The notes under the pieces were generated by a model that worked only from the letters and a program-made list of their open reading frames with translations, searched no databases and was not told the origin of the DNA. A DNA stretch of 30,405 nucleotides, from the NCBI GenBank assembly GCA_910584575.1, contig CAJUBG010000046.1:1-30405 (forward strand), written 5' to 3'. A program made the position numbers and the translations under genes. Source of the DNA: an uncultured Dorea sp. Its GTDB lineage: Bacteria; Bacillota; Clostridia; Lachnospirales; Lachnospiraceae. Shown here piece by piece: positions 30,305-30,405 of this stretch; the stretch's first letter is position 1, and every line of letters begins with the position of its first letter.

Positions 30305-30405
30305 ATGGCTTACGATAAAGGCAATCGTCCGGAAGGCGGCTTCAAGAGAAGAGGCGGCGGACGCAGAAGAAAGAAAGTATGTGTATTCTGCGGTAAGGAG
30401 AATAA
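30305..30405 (+). CDS. rpsR: 30S ribosomal protein bS18, 5' part
   Basis: The first 33 codons only; the gene runs off the window. Residues GGFKRRGGGRRRKKVCVFCGKEN match the bS18 N-terminus, including the CxxC motif of zinc-binding S18 forms. AAGGAGG lies about 8 nt upstream of the ATG. It partners bS6 encoded two genes upstream. Confidence 0.9.
   Translation, partial: MAYDKGNRPEGGFKRRGGGRRRKKVCVFCGKEN

Noticed and set aside
1..30405. CRISPR arrays, tRNA or rRNA genes, insertion sequences
   Set aside because: No regularly spaced repeats, cloverleaf sequences, rRNA signatures or transposase genes were recognised in either strand by eye.

Overview
The window looks like chromosomal DNA of a gut-type Firmicute of the Clostridia, most likely Lachnospiraceae. 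The evidence is strong AGGAGG-type ribosome binding sites, sigma-A-like promoters, a sortase-B/SPKTG surface system, a DUF951-rpsF-ssb-rpsR cluster at the right end, and families such as DUF5685, DUF6462 and AAA-ATPase-like/PD-(D/E)XK proteins. The family assignment is inference; no rRNA or tRNA gene was seen.

Left part (1-about 6.7 kb): AT-rich accessory DNA. An XRE repressor-like gene is divergent from a GT8 glycosyltransferase and a tiny membrane protein, with a clean inverted repeat between them. Next comes a compact integrative-element module: a Rep-like protein on the minus strand, divergent from an XRE regulator, a DUF6462 excisionase-like protein and a tyrosine integrase. Two overlapping divergent promoters separate the Rep-like gene from the XRE gene. 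After int come a terminator, an HxlR regulator, a repeat-rich noncoding stretch that may hold an element end, and a second HxlR regulator beside what looks like a broken gene.

Middle (6.8-14.5 kb): a sugar O-acetyltransferase is divergent from a sulfur module, which consists of a single-domain rhodanese and a CoA-disulfide-reductase/rhodanese fusion. A convergent Crp/Fnr regulator follows, and a Crp-type palindrome sits at the expected activator position upstream of the rhodanese gene. Next is a purine module: a LysR regulator divergent from an NCS2 purine permease and an adenine deaminase. A dyad just upstream of the permease promoter is a plausible LysR site.

Right part (14.6-30.4 kb): a Cache-type chemoreceptor, an AAA-ATPase-like/nuclease-fold protein, a small membrane protein, an HD hydrolase, a DnaQ-like exonuclease with a zinc finger, and a large sortase-anchored transglutaminase-like surface protein. 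After these comes a short protein resembling the N-terminal piece of D-proline reductase PrdA. A four-gene minus-strand operon follows (zinc-ribbon membrane protein, DUF5685, J-domain protein, flavodoxin). A plus-strand cluster closes the window: a cysteine-desulfidase-like protein, class B sortase and DUF951, then rpsF, ssb and the start of rpsR.

The least-described pieces are the DUF5685/J-domain/zinc-ribbon operon, where DUF5685 carries two Asp-rich motifs reminiscent of squalene/phytoene synthases, and the stand-alone PrdA-N-like protein. The Rep/XRE overlapping-promoter switch and the Crp-site-linked persulfide module are also worth a second look.
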